A model generated the notes under the pieces. That model had not been told where the DNA came from. It saw only the letters and a program-made list of their open reading frames with translations, and made no database searches. 64,000 nt of DNA from positions 496,001 through 560,000 of the forward strand of contig NZ_CP151843.1 in the NCBI RefSeq assembly GCF_038452265.1, given 5' to 3'. Shown piece by piece: positions 34,166-42,413 of the stretch. Each line of letters opens with the position of its first letter. Position 1 is the first letter of the stretch. Origin of the DNA: Vibrio diazotrophicus (GTDB lineage: Bacteria; Pseudomonadota; Gammaproteobacteria; Enterobacterales; Vibrionaceae). A program made the translations under genes and the position numbers.

Positions 34166-35308
34166 CTATGCGATTGCTTTAAATGGTAAAACGTTAGATT
34201 TCTCTACAACCGGTAATTGATACCAGTCTGGTATGCCCAACGCTTCAACTTCTATGACTTCTGAACGTCTGAGTGTTGGACAGATACGTGTCGCATCAAA
34301 CGGTAAAGCTATATCGATACCGATGCTTTTTAGTCGTGGTCGATGCACATAATATTGGCTGTTTTTCTCGATTTTTTGTCCAAGTTGCCACATCAACGCA
34401 ACGCTTTGAGTCGTATTGGCTGCCAGTCTGCTGTTTACGATTCCTTGTTCAAGTAGTTGATCTGATATCGATTTATGCGTGTCATGAGTTGCGGTCAGTG
34501 TATTCATAGTTTTCTCAAGATCTTTTATATGTTCGATGAAGTCTTCTAGCGTGGTTTTTCCGTAAAACTGTAAGTTATATCGTTTTAAATGCTTCTGGCT
34601 TAATTGGTGTTCTTCTCGAACGACACCATGCTGCTCGCAGTATGAGATGAGTTTTTCTACGTAGTTAAGCTGTTCTTCTGATACGCCGTCTTTTTTGCGT
34701 TTATCTTTTCGTAAGTGATTCTTTAGTTCGTGTGCTTTAGAGTAGATTTTCGATAGTTTCCAAGAACGTTTTCCCCAGTAGCAACTGGTAAAATCAGGAT
34801 AAGGCGTTGGCATTCTACTACGACCGAGGGTTGTTGATGACATTGCCCGTATAAACGTAACTTCTCTGCCCTTGCCTACTTTATGGTTTCGAGTCCAGTC
34901 TATACGTGTAATTTCAGCACCATCCCCAATAAGACGTGGCTTTTTATCTTCTGGAGTTTGACCGAAGTAAACCTTTGTATTCGCAGTAAAAGGTGGAAGA
35001 TTAAATTTAGCTAAGATGTGATTGTATATATCAATACATTCATCCAGTGACCGAAGACCAAAGAGATTATCCATACGTTGCCATCGTGACGGGTTACCTT
35101 CGATTCTAACGGTGAAGCCATCACAACGAACCTTCAATGTGGTACTAAATGAACCTTCGAGCCCTTTAGTTTTTACGAACGATGAAAGCCGTTCACCTGT
35201 TTCTGAATCGATTTCTTCCATGACACTTTTACCCACGAGTGGCAAACCACCCTCAGGATAAAATTGTTGGACTGTTAACCAGTCGATGAAGAAATTTAGC
35301 ACTCTCAA
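34166..35308 (-). CDS. pII/X-type replication protein (satellite copy B)
   Basis: The protein is identical to the product of 31354-32496, a 380-residue rolling-circle initiator of the gene II/X family. Having two intact copies doubles the initiator dose and lets a rolling-circle event started at one origin end at the next, releasing a full unit, as in tandem CTX/RS1 arrays. Confidence 0.85.
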   Translation of the reverse strand: MRVLNFFIDWLTVQQFYPEGGLPLVGKSVMEEIDSETGERLSSFVKTKGLEGSFSTTLKVRCDGFTVRIEGNPSRWQRMDNLFGLRSLDECIDIYNHILAKFNLPPFTANTKVYFGQTPEDKKPRLIGDGAEITRIDWTRNHKVGKGREVTFIRAMSSTTLGRSRMPTPYPDFTSCYWGKRSWKLSKIYSKAHELKNHLRKDKRKKDGVSEEQLNYVEKLISYCEQHGVVREEHQLSQKHLKRYNLQFYGKTTLEDFIEHIKDLEKTMNTLTATHDTHKSISDQLLEQGIVNSRLAANTTQSVALMWQLGQKIEKNSQYYVHRPRLKSIGIDIALPFDATRICPTLRRSEVIEVEALGIPDWYQLPVVEKSNVLPFKAIA

Positions 35309-35411
35309 AAACCTGTCAAGTATATAAATATATATCTGGATGAATACTTTTATTTACCCTAACATAAGAGTGTAGAAATGTGTATGTATAATTAAATTAA
35401 GGTTTACTTTT

Positions 35412-35819
35412 ATGGTTAATATGATGATTAAAGATGTACTTAAAACGGCTAGAAATGAACTTAATCTAAGTCAGGAAGAAGTTGCAGAAGCGATAGGAAT
35501 TACCAAGCAAACATACTTGAAATGGGAAAATGGAACGACTGAACCAAAAGCTACTCAAGTTGTTCAGTTAAGTAACGTTCTAAAGATTACACCTAATGAA
35601 ATTTGCTCTGGCATTCGCAATAAGAGAATGAATTTGGAAGAGTTCATTTTAAACACAGCTATGGCTAAAGTTCCAAGCGAAGTAATTACCATGTACTCAT
35701 GGAAAATGCTCCCTGATCATGTGGAGTTTTTCAGTAAAATTAATGGGTTAACTGAAGAAGAGTACTACTCAAGCTATGGTGAAGTTGGTTCAATAGAAGC
35801 TAAATTTAAGGGCGCGTGA
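35412..35819 (+). CDS. XRE-family repressor (satellite copy B)
   Basis: The protein is identical to the product of 32600-33007, a 135-residue helix-turn-helix repressor divergent to the copy B replication gene. Confidence 0.85.
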   Translation: MVNMMIKDVLKTARNELNLSQEEVAEAIGITKQTYLKWENGTTEPKATQVVQLSNVLKITPNEICSGIRNKRMNLEEFILNTAMAKVPSEVITMYSWKMLPDHVEFFSKINGLTEEEYYSSYGEVGSIEAKFKGA

Positions 35820-36046
35820 TTCCGGAAGTCCGGAGTTAGTTCGGGTATAACAGGAACCCGAACCGCTTCGCGCCTTCTTCCTCCTCCTCAGTCGTCGTCG
35901 TCGTCATCCTGCGCTCAGGTTTACAGGCACAAAAAACGGCAGTGAAAACTGCCGCGCGATTGACGTCTACGTAAAGTCGAATTATGAGAGCGCTTGGCTA
36001 CTCATTTTCTCTCTACACGCGAGCGTATAGCAGAGAAAATCGAGCT

Positions 36047-36298
36047 TCATAAAAGATTAGTATCAGCACATATAAATATAGTGCCTTCCTTCTCATTTTT
36101 TTGAATAGTTAGAGTAGATTTCCCTTCACAGAATTGCTCCAAGCGAGGTTTGGCAATTTCTAGTTCGCTTAAAAATTCTTCCCAAGATTGATCATCCTTT
36201 TTATCAAAAATAGTTGGGGGAAAGGCTCCAAGTTGCACACGCTTACTATAAAGATTCTCTATTGCTTTTAAAAAACAATTATCCTGATAAGTCATCAA
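36047..36298 (-). CDS. Unknown satellite protein, 83 residues (copy B)
   Basis: The protein is identical to the product of 33235-33486. No family recognised. Confidence 0.6.
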   Translation of the reverse strand: MMTYQDNCFLKAIENLYSKRVQLGAFPPTIFDKKDDQSWEEFLSELEIAKPRLEQFCEGKSTLTIQKNEKEGTIFICADTNLL

Positions 36299-36358
36299 TT
36301 TATCCTTAAGTTATGTCCTTAACCCAATATAGCAGTTTTTTTTAGAACAGAGTGCTTA

Positions 36359-36548
36359 AGTACGCATTATGCAATTTATATTACGGGCTTTCATGGCAAA
36401 GAGATTCTCTCTCCTAGCATCTACGCAGCTTAGGCTGCGAGAATGAGCAAGTCTTTCGCCCACTCTTTGCTGCTTCAAGGTCGCCAGTGCTTACGCAATG
36501 GTACTGACGACAAACCACTCAACATAAATCATAACCATAATGCGCACT
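36359..36548. other. Paired inverted dif-like sites (copy B)
   Basis: This is the same pair as at 33547-33736. The + strand site is 36359-36386 and the facing site is 36548-36517. The XerC arm here also forms the left end of the larger phage and codes the last residues of its leftward regulator. Confidence 0.7.
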
Positions 36549-36897
36549 GATTAATGGATTGTTGAATCATACCATATCCCATAACAATTGCTCCGTAACT
36601 CATTGAAAACCTTTGTAATCCGTACTTACTGAACTTTTTTGCCATACGCTCCCAGACCTCTTTTGAGATCACACTTTTGCTGCGGTCAACGTGACAACCA
36701 ATGAGTGCCAGTTCTGGTGCTATTTTTGTTTTTTCAGCCAGAAAAATTGCTTGTTCATCAGACATATAGCGCTTTCCTTTGCGAAATTCACAGATTCTAG
36801 TCGCTGGAACCTCTAAATCCTGCGCAATTTGCTTGTCTTGTTGGTAGTTTTGCGCCGTTTTATAGGCTTCAATCAGCAAGTTTTGATACATGGACAA
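36529..36897 (-). CDS. Phage regulator whose frame crosses the attachment site
   Basis: A 122-residue basic protein with a probable helix-turn-helix ('YQQDKQIAQDLEVPATRICE', 'EFRKGKRYMSDEQAIFLAEK'), like small inovirus regulators. It diverges from the phage early genes across an operator-like repeat. Its last codons (C-A-L from the XerC arm, then W-L and TGA) lie in the junction with satellite copy B. In the circular phage the same frame would read on through the other junction for 30 codons and stop on TAA overlapping the ATG of the regulator gene at 49045. So the integrated form is a shortened version. Confidence 0.75.
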   Translation of the reverse strand: MSMYQNLLIEAYKTAQNYQQDKQIAQDLEVPATRICEFRKGKRYMSDEQAIFLAEKTKIAPELALIGCHVDRSKSVISKEVWERMAKKFSKYGLQRFSMSYGAIVMGYGMIQQSINQCALWL

Positions 36898-36949
36898 TCC
36901 TCATTTTTTACCATTTTTGGCTAATAATCAGCACTTTGAGCGTATTGCA

Positions 36950-36967
36950 ATTACCACTATCGGTAAT
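36950..36967. promoter_or_regulatory. Operator-like inverted repeat between phage regulator and early genes
   Basis: ATTACC (36950-36955) and GGTAAT (36962-36967) form a perfect dyad with a 6-base centre, 53 bases before the regulator start and 50 bases before the first rightward gene. Its location between divergent genes suggests a repressor site. Confidence 0.5.
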
Positions 36968-37017
36968 CTAATCTCTAGCGAAATACAGCAATTCGATTAT
37001 AGGCTGGGATTCGATAA

Positions 37018-37236
37018 ATGCTCAAGCTCACCACCAAGATTTACTATGACTTACTGCCCGATTATTCGGTATCCGTACTTGTGTACGGTTCGACCGAATG
37101 GGACGTTTTTCGCAGTATGAATCATCTGTGTGCTTGGGCTGACGCCGAAATCCCGTATTACGAGTTGGTCGACATTACCAACACCACCGCGCAACAGCGC
37201 ATGAACTTAGGGGTTTTCGATGGCTGTCAGTATTGA
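37018..37236 (+). CDS. Small early phage protein, 72 residues
   Basis: The protein 'MLKLTTKIYYDLLPDYSVSV ... YYELVDITNTTAQQRMNLGV' is soluble and unrecognised. It starts with a GGGA ribosome site and its last 17 bases overlap the initiator start at 37220, so translation is probably coupled. In related Vibrio phages a short gene occupies this place ahead of the initiator. A conflicting frame from 36890 overlaps the regulator and its promoter and is rejected. Confidence 0.65.
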   Translation: MLKLTTKIYYDLLPDYSVSVLVYGSTEWDVFRSMNHLCAWADAEIPYYELVDITNTTAQQRMNLGVFDGCQY

Positions 37237-38362
37237 TTACCTCTGTTTCACCATGAAAGTAAAAGACTTGCGCCACTGTGCACGTGCTACTTACATGGAC
37301 ACACATCAGCATGACCCTGACGTGAAGAAAAAGTCACGCCGTAACACTTTGATGATAAATCCCATAGCGCGCTTTTTCCCACAAGAGCCGGTGTTCAATA
37401 CCGATTTTCGTGCGCACAGTGCTGACGACATCGAGGCTTACCGCAATTTCTTCCGCATTCAGTATCAAGAGTATTTAGACCGTTGTTTGAAATTGTTCGT
37501 TACTCATGTACTTGGTTTAACCATGAACGCGCCGCGTGGGTTTGGTTTTCAGTTCTACACCGAGTCGATGAAACTCACGACCGCAGACGGTGAAGATTTT
37601 TGCGGATTTGTGGGGATTGGTGGCAACCAAGACACGGTGCATTTTCAAATCAATGGTACGGGCTGCAAGCACGTGTTTGCCAAGTTGCAAGCGTGGGAGT
37701 TGCACGGCTGGTTATCTAATGTGTTAGGCGTTCAACAATTGGCGCGTCTCGACTTAGCGTATGACGATTATCACGGCTTGTTTGATTGTGACTATGCGTT
37801 AAAAGCCGCTTATGAGGATGCGTTTAGAACCGCTTCACGTGGCATTTCTCCAACGGTCAACGAGAACCACAAATACCGCTTTGGTGAGCATGGCGCGAAG
37901 CATTACAGCCAAGAAATGGTCTCGGTCGGCTCTCGAACCTCGCGCATTTACTGGCGCATCTACAACAAAGCGCTGGAGCAGAATCTCGCGCAGAACGGCA
38001 TGGTCTGGTATCGCACCGAGTGTGAGCTGAAAAAATGGGACATCGATGCCCTATTAAATCCTGATGGCGCGTTCGCAGCTTTAAATGCCTTTAGTGCGTC
38101 TATAAGTAGCGCTCCAGCCTTTAATACCAAGCCTCGTCCTGAAAAGCGTGTCGCTTGTGATGTGTTAACCGCAGCGTATTGGATGCGCCGCCAGTACGGA
38201 AAAATTCTTAATTCGCTGATTGAAGAGTTCGACGGCGATATTCCCAAGGTCATTGGATTACTGCAACGGGACGGGCGCAAGTTCAGCTTCCCCGATACCT
38301 ATACGGCATTAATCCAGTCCATTACAAACCGGTCAGTCGACCCATTGGAGTGTAAATCATGA
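37220..38362 (+). CDS. Rep_trans-type replication initiator (RstA-like)
   Basis: A 380-residue rolling-circle initiator. It resembles the Rep_trans/RstA group: 'QQLARLDLAYDDYHGLFDCD' around residue 175, 'SRIYWRIYNKALEQ' around 240 and 'WYRTECELKKWD' around 262, which are the usual nuclease-core landmarks. It should nick the phage plus origin and drive rolling-circle replication with host polymerase. It overlaps both neighbours: 17 bases with the small gene and 4 bases (ATGA) with the next. GC content is clearly higher than in the satellites, as for the whole structural block. Confidence 0.85.
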   Translation: MAVSIDYLCFTMKVKDLRHCARATYMDTHQHDPDVKKKSRRNTLMINPIARFFPQEPVFNTDFRAHSADDIEAYRNFFRIQYQEYLDRCLKLFVTHVLGLTMNAPRGFGFQFYTESMKLTTADGEDFCGFVGIGGNQDTVHFQINGTGCKHVFAKLQAWELHGWLSNVLGVQQLARLDLAYDDYHGLFDCDYALKAAYEDAFRTASRGISPTVNENHKYRFGEHGAKHYSQEMVSVGSRTSRIYWRIYNKALEQNLAQNGMVWYRTECELKKWDIDALLNPDGAFAALNAFSASISSAPAFNTKPRPEKRVACDVLTAAYWMRRQYGKILNSLIEEFDGDIPKVIGLLQRDGRKFSFPDTYTALIQSITNRSVDPLECKS

Positions 38363-38712
38363 GTAAAGGTGTATTTGTGTTAGGCGTGGACATCATTTGG
38401 AACAGTTTCCGTGGTGATGGTGCGCAGCTCAATATCTCGCGTCCACTGCGTGAAATTAACGTGGAGAAGTTCAAACGCCGCACATTAGGCGAATCGGGCG
38501 ATGTGAATCCGCAGTTTGACCACCCTATTCAGCTTGATTACCAGTACGCGCTCAAGCTGGAGAAAACCGGCGCGTTAGTGCCTCGCCGTGAGTACGAATT
38601 GAAAATGGAAATCAACCCAAACGACCCGTTGTCGGGCGCTATCGTGACCGAGTTGGTGCCGGTTGATGATGAAATCAAAACGCATTTCAAAGCCTCGGGC
38701 ATGACCAAGTAA
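38359..38712 (+). CDS. DUF1293-like phage protein, probable ssDNA-binding
   Basis: A 117-residue protein that starts in an ATGA overlap with the initiator and ends in a TAATG overlap with the next gene. Its position just after the initiator is where Vibrio inoviruses encode their ssDNA-binding protein, and length and pattern ('DIIWNSFRGDGAQLNISRPL', 'YALKLEKTGALVPRREYELK') fit the DUF1293 family as I recall it. It does not resemble the satellite pV protein. The binding role is inferred from position. Confidence 0.65.
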   Translation: MSKGVFVLGVDIIWNSFRGDGAQLNISRPLREINVEKFKRRTLGESGDVNPQFDHPIQLDYQYALKLEKTGALVPRREYELKMEINPNDPLSGAIVTELVPVDDEIKTHFKASGMTK

Positions 38713-38912
38713 TGAGGCTTAATTCAGGCACTTATCTCATTACTTGTGACAATAAAGACTGTTCGACCGGCTACCAATTGGTGACGCTGGCAGAGGTGAA
38801 AACCGAGCTTGCGCCGCCTTATATGACCCTCGACCAACTCAAACAAGTGATGCCTGAAACCGTGTTGTTTCTCGCCATTTGTTGGTGTTGGAAGAAGATT
38901 AACCACCACTAA
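38712..38912 (+). CDS. Small phage protein, possible minor coat
   Basis: The 66 residues contain two cysteines near the N-terminus (T-C-D-N-K-D-C) and one hydrophobic segment at the C-terminus ('PETVLFLAICWCWKKINHH'). It is translationally coupled to the gene before (TAATG). A small hydrophobic protein just before the major coat gene corresponds in place to the minor coat proteins pVII/pIX or to Vf33-type small genes, but no clear family is seen. Confidence 0.6.
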   Translation: MRLNSGTYLITCDNKDCSTGYQLVTLAEVKTELAPPYMTLDQLKQVMPETVLFLAICWCWKKINHH

Positions 38913-38928
38913 AAAAGGAAATAATCCT

Positions 38929-39126
38929 ATGAAAACGATGAATGTAAAACGTGTTGTCTTGGCTTCGGCTCTTGTTATGGCTTCTGGCGCGGCGTCTGCT
39001 GCGGCTCCTGATGTGACAAGCGCAGTTGCCAGTATTGGCGAGTTTGGCGTGGTCATTGGCACGCTGGGCGGCGCTTATCTGTTGCTCACCATTGCGAAAA
39101 AAGCATGGGGCAAAATCGGCGGTTAA
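38929..39126 (+). CDS. Major coat protein (pVIII-like)
   Basis: The 65-residue precursor has a classical signal peptide (MKTMNVKRVVLASALVMASG, then AASA) and a mature part of about 40 residues: acidic start 'APDVTSAVASIGEFG', a hydrophobic helix 'VVIGTLGGAYLLLTIA', and a basic end 'KKAWGKIGG'. This acidic-hydrophobic-basic layout is that of filamentous coat proteins. A strong ribosome site (AAAAAGGA) precedes it and an intrinsic terminator follows at 39149, consistent with high, separate expression. Confidence 0.92.
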   Translation: MKTMNVKRVVLASALVMASGAASAAAPDVTSAVASIGEFGVVIGTLGGAYLLLTIAKKAWGKIGG

Positions 39127-39148
39127 AGTCGCCTTTGCTTGCTGACTC

Positions 39149-39174
39149 AAGGGCTGTGTATTCAGCCCTTTTTT
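39149..39174 (+). terminator. Terminator after the major coat gene
   Basis: AAGGGCTG (39149-39156) and CAGCCCTT (39163-39170) form a stem followed by Ts. A terminator here, between coat gene and pIII gene, is standard in inoviruses and lowers expression of the downstream genes. Confidence 0.9.
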
Positions 39175-39196
39175 GATCGAACTTGAGGGTTTAAGG

Positions 39197-40741
39197 ATGG
39201 CACGTTATGACGTTAGAAATGTATGTAATTACGGTGTTCTTATTGGGTTTATTTGTATTGCACTCTTAACCAGCGTGAATACTTATGCCAATCAACCGGC
39301 TAGATGGGTACTTGCCAGCATTAAGCCTCTCGATTGCAGCTTCAAACCTTATGAAGACAAGTCCGTGTGTGTACAGCGTACTGATGAAGAAGCCGCTAAA
39401 CGTATGGCAAATAATCCCGATGAGAACTACATCCGTGTTGGTGAAATACGCAACATTGAGGAGCGCTACGGCGGCTCTCTGTTGCTGGCATCGATAGATT
39501 ATGAGCGTTGGGTATTGTCCAATGCGAGTAATGCTGAAAATTGTGCTCAAGGTGAGTATCCGAAATACCCTGCGGTACGGTGTGAACCTCCGCCGCCCAC
39601 CTGTGACGATCCTAAGTTCCAAAAAGAGTTTGAGCAGGCACAATACGCTTGTCAGATTGGCAACCCTAACACGCAGTTATGGACAACCGATTATCAATGG
39701 TCTTGCCAGGATGTGACCGGACAACATCCCAACATCGTTTCAAGCTGCAACTATGTGCCCAGCGACTGCATCGTTGGCTTAACGTGTGAAAAAGCACCCA
39801 AAGATGTTGCCTATTGTGACCCGAGCAAAGAGACGTGCGCCCTGCCACCGAAAACCGAAAAGACCAATGAACCTATCCCTGATTTGCCGCCCCTTGATGG
39901 TTCAAACAATGGTGCCGGTAATGGCTCAACTGGCACAGGCGCAAACGTCCCCACGAATAACCCGAACTTCTGCGACTTGAATCCGCAGCTGTGTGAGAAA
40001 CAACAGCCGCCAGAAGCAATGCCTGAGCCAAATCCCACACCGACTGAAAAGCCTGAGAATACGGAACTGTCAGCCGGTGACAATGCGATAGTTGGGGAAG
40101 TGTCACTCTCTAATCAGCATCTGGAGAACGTCAACAGCAACTTAAAAAGCCTCGGCGGTCAGCTGCTTGAACAGCTTTCGCGTGGCAATGAGTTTTCCCA
40201 GCATCAACTTGGGGTAATGCGTGAAATGCTGGAGCATCTTATCCAAGGCGATAACAGTGCGCTGATTCCCAATGACACTGGCAAAGAAGAAAAGCCCAAA
40301 GAAGAGGAGCAAGAGAAAACCGACCCTCCGATGGCCAACGCCGATTGTGACAAATCGATATTTGAATGTCGCGGTGATGTCATTCAATGCGCCCTGCTCA
40401 AAGTTCAGTATGAGGATACCTGCACCGTTGCCGAGTTCGCGCAGTTAGAAGACGCCTTCAAGGACATTAAGTTACTCAACAATGAAGCGCTGCTGGTTCA
40501 GAAAGACAGCATCGATTACTCACGCATGAATCAGAAGTACCTCAATGGCGGTGTGTCCTTTGGTAGTGGTGCTTGTCCTGCGCCTGAACGCATTTCGTTT
40601 CGCGCCTTTGGTGACAGTAAAACTATTGAGTTTAAGTTTGATCCCGCTTGTCGCTATGCAGAGTTATTACGCCCCCTATTGATCGCCTTTGCGTGGTTAA
40701 CGGGTTTGTTCATCATCGGTCGCACACAAGGAGCCGTTTAA
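39197..40741 (+). CDS. pIII-like adsorption protein
   Basis: About 514 residues. It has an N-terminal hydrophobic signal ('YGVLIGFICIALLTSVNTYA'), many cysteines in the first 250 residues, a Pro/Gly/Asn-rich low-complexity linker (about residues 225-290), an amphipathic region and a single C-terminal membrane anchor ('LLIAFAWLTGLFIIG'). This is the architecture of pIII-type minor coat proteins that bind the receptor and release the virion; the C-terminal part resembles the TspB-related group. The start at 39197 follows TTTAAGG. Receptor specificity cannot be read. Confidence 0.82.
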   Translation: MARYDVRNVCNYGVLIGFICIALLTSVNTYANQPARWVLASIKPLDCSFKPYEDKSVCVQRTDEEAAKRMANNPDENYIRVGEIRNIEERYGGSLLLASIDYERWVLSNASNAENCAQGEYPKYPAVRCEPPPPTCDDPKFQKEFEQAQYACQIGNPNTQLWTTDYQWSCQDVTGQHPNIVSSCNYVPSDCIVGLTCEKAPKDVAYCDPSKETCALPPKTEKTNEPIPDLPPLDGSNNGAGNGSTGTGANVPTNNPNFCDLNPQLCEKQQPPEAMPEPNPTPTEKPENTELSAGDNAIVGEVSLSNQHLENVNSNLKSLGGQLLEQLSRGNEFSQHQLGVMREMLEHLIQGDNSALIPNDTGKEEKPKEEEQEKTDPPMANADCDKSIFECRGDVIQCALLKVQYEDTCTVAEFAQLEDAFKDIKLLNNEALLVQKDSIDYSRMNQKYLNGGVSFGSGACPAPERISFRAFGDSKTIEFKFDPACRYAELLRPLLIAFAWLTGLFIIGRTQGAV

Positions 40742-40742
40742 T

Positions 40743-41072
40743 ATGCAGTATTTCATTGGATTTTTAGCCACGGTGCTGGTTCCTCTCATTCCCAGCATTG
40801 CCAAAGGTCTGGCGACCTATGTCGCGCTCTCGGTCGGGTTCTCCTTGGTCGCTTACACTGGAGTGTCGGTGGCTATGGATTCGATAGCCGATTACATACA
40901 GTCGAACATGAACGGCGTGACACCGAAACTTGCCGCGCTCATGGCGATGGCTGGCGTGGATACCTATATCAACGTGGTGCTCACCTGTGTGGTGTTCTCG
41001 TTCACGTTAAACGGGCTCATGTCTGCTACCGGCTATCGTCCTTCGTGGCGTAAACCGGTCGACCCAGCGTAA
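40743..41072 (+). CDS. DUF2523 protein, pVI-like minor coat
   Basis: A 109-residue protein with three hydrophobic helices ('FIGFLATVLVPLIPSIAKGL', 'ATYVALSVGFSLVAYTGVSV', 'INVVLTCVVFSFTLNGLMSA') and the DUF2523 look. In Vibrio and Pseudomonas inoviruses this gene always sits between pIII and Zot/pI and is taken as the pVI minor coat protein at the same tip as pIII. It starts one base after the pIII stop, so translation is coupled. Confidence 0.85.
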   Translation: MQYFIGFLATVLVPLIPSIAKGLATYVALSVGFSLVAYTGVSVAMDSIADYIQSNMNGVTPKLAALMAMAGVDTYINVVLTCVVFSFTLNGLMSATGYRPSWRKPVDPA

Positions 41073-41084
41073 GGAGTCAGCGTT

Positions 41085-42413
41085 ATGTTGCACGGTTTCA
41101 GTGGCGGTATGGGTACGGGGAAAAGTCTTAACGCCATCAAGTTTATCATCGAGAACGACAACTTCGCCGACCGTCCTGTGTTCTATCATGGTATTCGGGT
41201 GATGCTGCTCGACTACAACGTGTGTAACAGCTTTCAGGGCTGGCTCTATGGCGTGTATTTCCCAGCAAACAGTCACAACAAAGAGTTAGAAGCGAAACTG
41301 TTACGCATCGAGACAGAGCAACGTCTGGCAACCCTAGAAGATTTGCCCTATCTGGGTTTTCATTACAAGAAGCACGAACCGTTTAAGCAGTGGCTTTACT
41401 GGTTCAAGAAACTGGCATCCCCTAAGCGCCTCGCCTCGTTTAAAGAAGCCTTAGCCGTGCTTGAACTCGATGAAGAGTCCATCACCTACCAAGACATTGA
41501 ACACCTGAACCTGTCTTGGACATCGTTTGATGATCCAACGGAGATCCACACGCTTCCTGCCGGTTCGGTGATACTGGTTGATGAAGTGCAGAACATTTGG
41601 GGCAATCGCACTGCTGGTAAAACCGTGTCGCCGGATGTGAAGTTCGTGACCACGCACCGGCACAAAGGCATTGATTTGGTCTACATCTCTCAAGACTTTA
41701 AAGACGTTGACCAAATCATTCGTCGGCGTATGCAGTATTACGTCCATTACGAATTCATCGGCGGTGACTGGCTGCATCGATACTTTCACATTGAAGGCTT
41801 TGACCCTGCCAATAAAACCGAACTAGCCAAAGCCGAGAAAGAGAAAGTGAAACGCGATAACAAATACTATGGCGTATATCTCAGCTCGATTAAGCACACG
41901 CAAAAAGTCAGGCTCGACCCGCAGTTAAAGAAAGGCATTATCGGCTTAACCGTTGGCGTGTTGGGTATCAGCGCAGCGGCGTTCTACCTCTATTCGTGGT
42001 TTCAAAAACAGGTCACACCGCCCACGGTCGAGACCGTTCACAGTGAAGCGCCAGCTCCTGAAAGTGCCGAAAATACGCAAGATTTAAAAATGCTGGATAT
42101 AAACACAGTATATATAGAAGAATTCCTTCCGCGCTTAGATTCCCTGCCGTTCTCCGCGCCGGTGTATGACTCACTCACGCTCGATGCGAATCAATATCCT
42201 GAACTCACTTGTGTGATTGTGAGAAAGCAATGCAGCTGCTTCACCCAGCAAGGTTCAGCCTATGCCATTCAAGAGAGCGCCTGTTTTAACATTGCTCGCT
42301 ATGGCTACTTTGACCCGTTTGAGGCATCCAGCGAGAACCATCAACGCCGAAAAACAGCCCAAAATCGCACTAATAGTGACAATGTCACACTCAACAAAGG
42401 TGGACTCTACTAA
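41085..42413 (+). CDS. zot: Zot-family assembly ATPase (pI-like)
   Basis: A 442-residue inner membrane protein. The N-terminal cytoplasmic domain has Walker A 'GGMGTGKS' at residues 8-15 and Walker B 'VILVDEVQ' near 165. One membrane helix lies around 287-304 ('IIGLTVGVLGISAAAFYLYS'), followed by a periplasmic tail with several cysteines. Zot/pI proteins power assembly and export of the phage through the secretin. The 'zonula occludens toxin' name comes from the CTXphi member; no toxin activity is implied here. The stop overlaps the secretin start (TAATG). Confidence 0.9.
   Translation: MLHGFSGGMGTGKSLNAIKFIIENDNFADRPVFYHGIRVMLLDYNVCNSFQGWLYGVYFPANSHNKELEAKLLRIETEQRLATLEDLPYLGFHYKKHEPFKQWLYWFKKLASPKRLASFKEALAVLELDEESITYQDIEHLNLSWTSFDDPTEIHTLPAGSVILVDEVQNIWGNRTAGKTVSPDVKFVTTHRHKGIDLVYISQDFKDVDQIIRRRMQYYVHYEFIGGDWLHRYFHIEGFDPANKTELAKAEKEKVKRDNKYYGVYLSSIKHTQKVRLDPQLKKGIIGLTVGVLGISAAAFYLYSWFQKQVTPPTVETVHSEAPAPESAENTQDLKMLDINTVYIEEFLPRLDSLPFSAPVYDSLTLDANQYPELTCVIVRKQCSCFTQQGSAYAIQESACFNIARYGYFDPFEASSENHQRRKTAQNRTNSDNVTLNKGGLY

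Larger units (their letters stand above)
33737..36548. mobile_element. Filamentous-phage satellite, copy B (2,812 bp)
   Basis: This is a second unit in the same orientation, offset by exactly 2,812 bases from copy A. All four encoded proteins are identical and no base difference was noticed in the stretches compared. It ends at the XerC arm at 36538-36548, where the larger phage begins. Two identical tandem copies imply recent integration or replication-coupled duplication. Confidence 0.88.

Noticed and set aside
36890..37120. Open frame of 76 codons between the phage regulator and initiator
   Set aside because: It overlaps the regulator start and operator region and conflicts with the better-supported small gene at 37018.
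39266..40387. Several open frames antisense to the pIII-like gene
   Set aside because: Shadows of a GC-richer real gene; no ribosome sites or recognisable proteins.
41085..42413. Zot as evidence of a toxin gene or pathogenicity island
   Set aside because: Zot-family proteins are universal assembly ATPases of these phages; only the name suggests toxicity.
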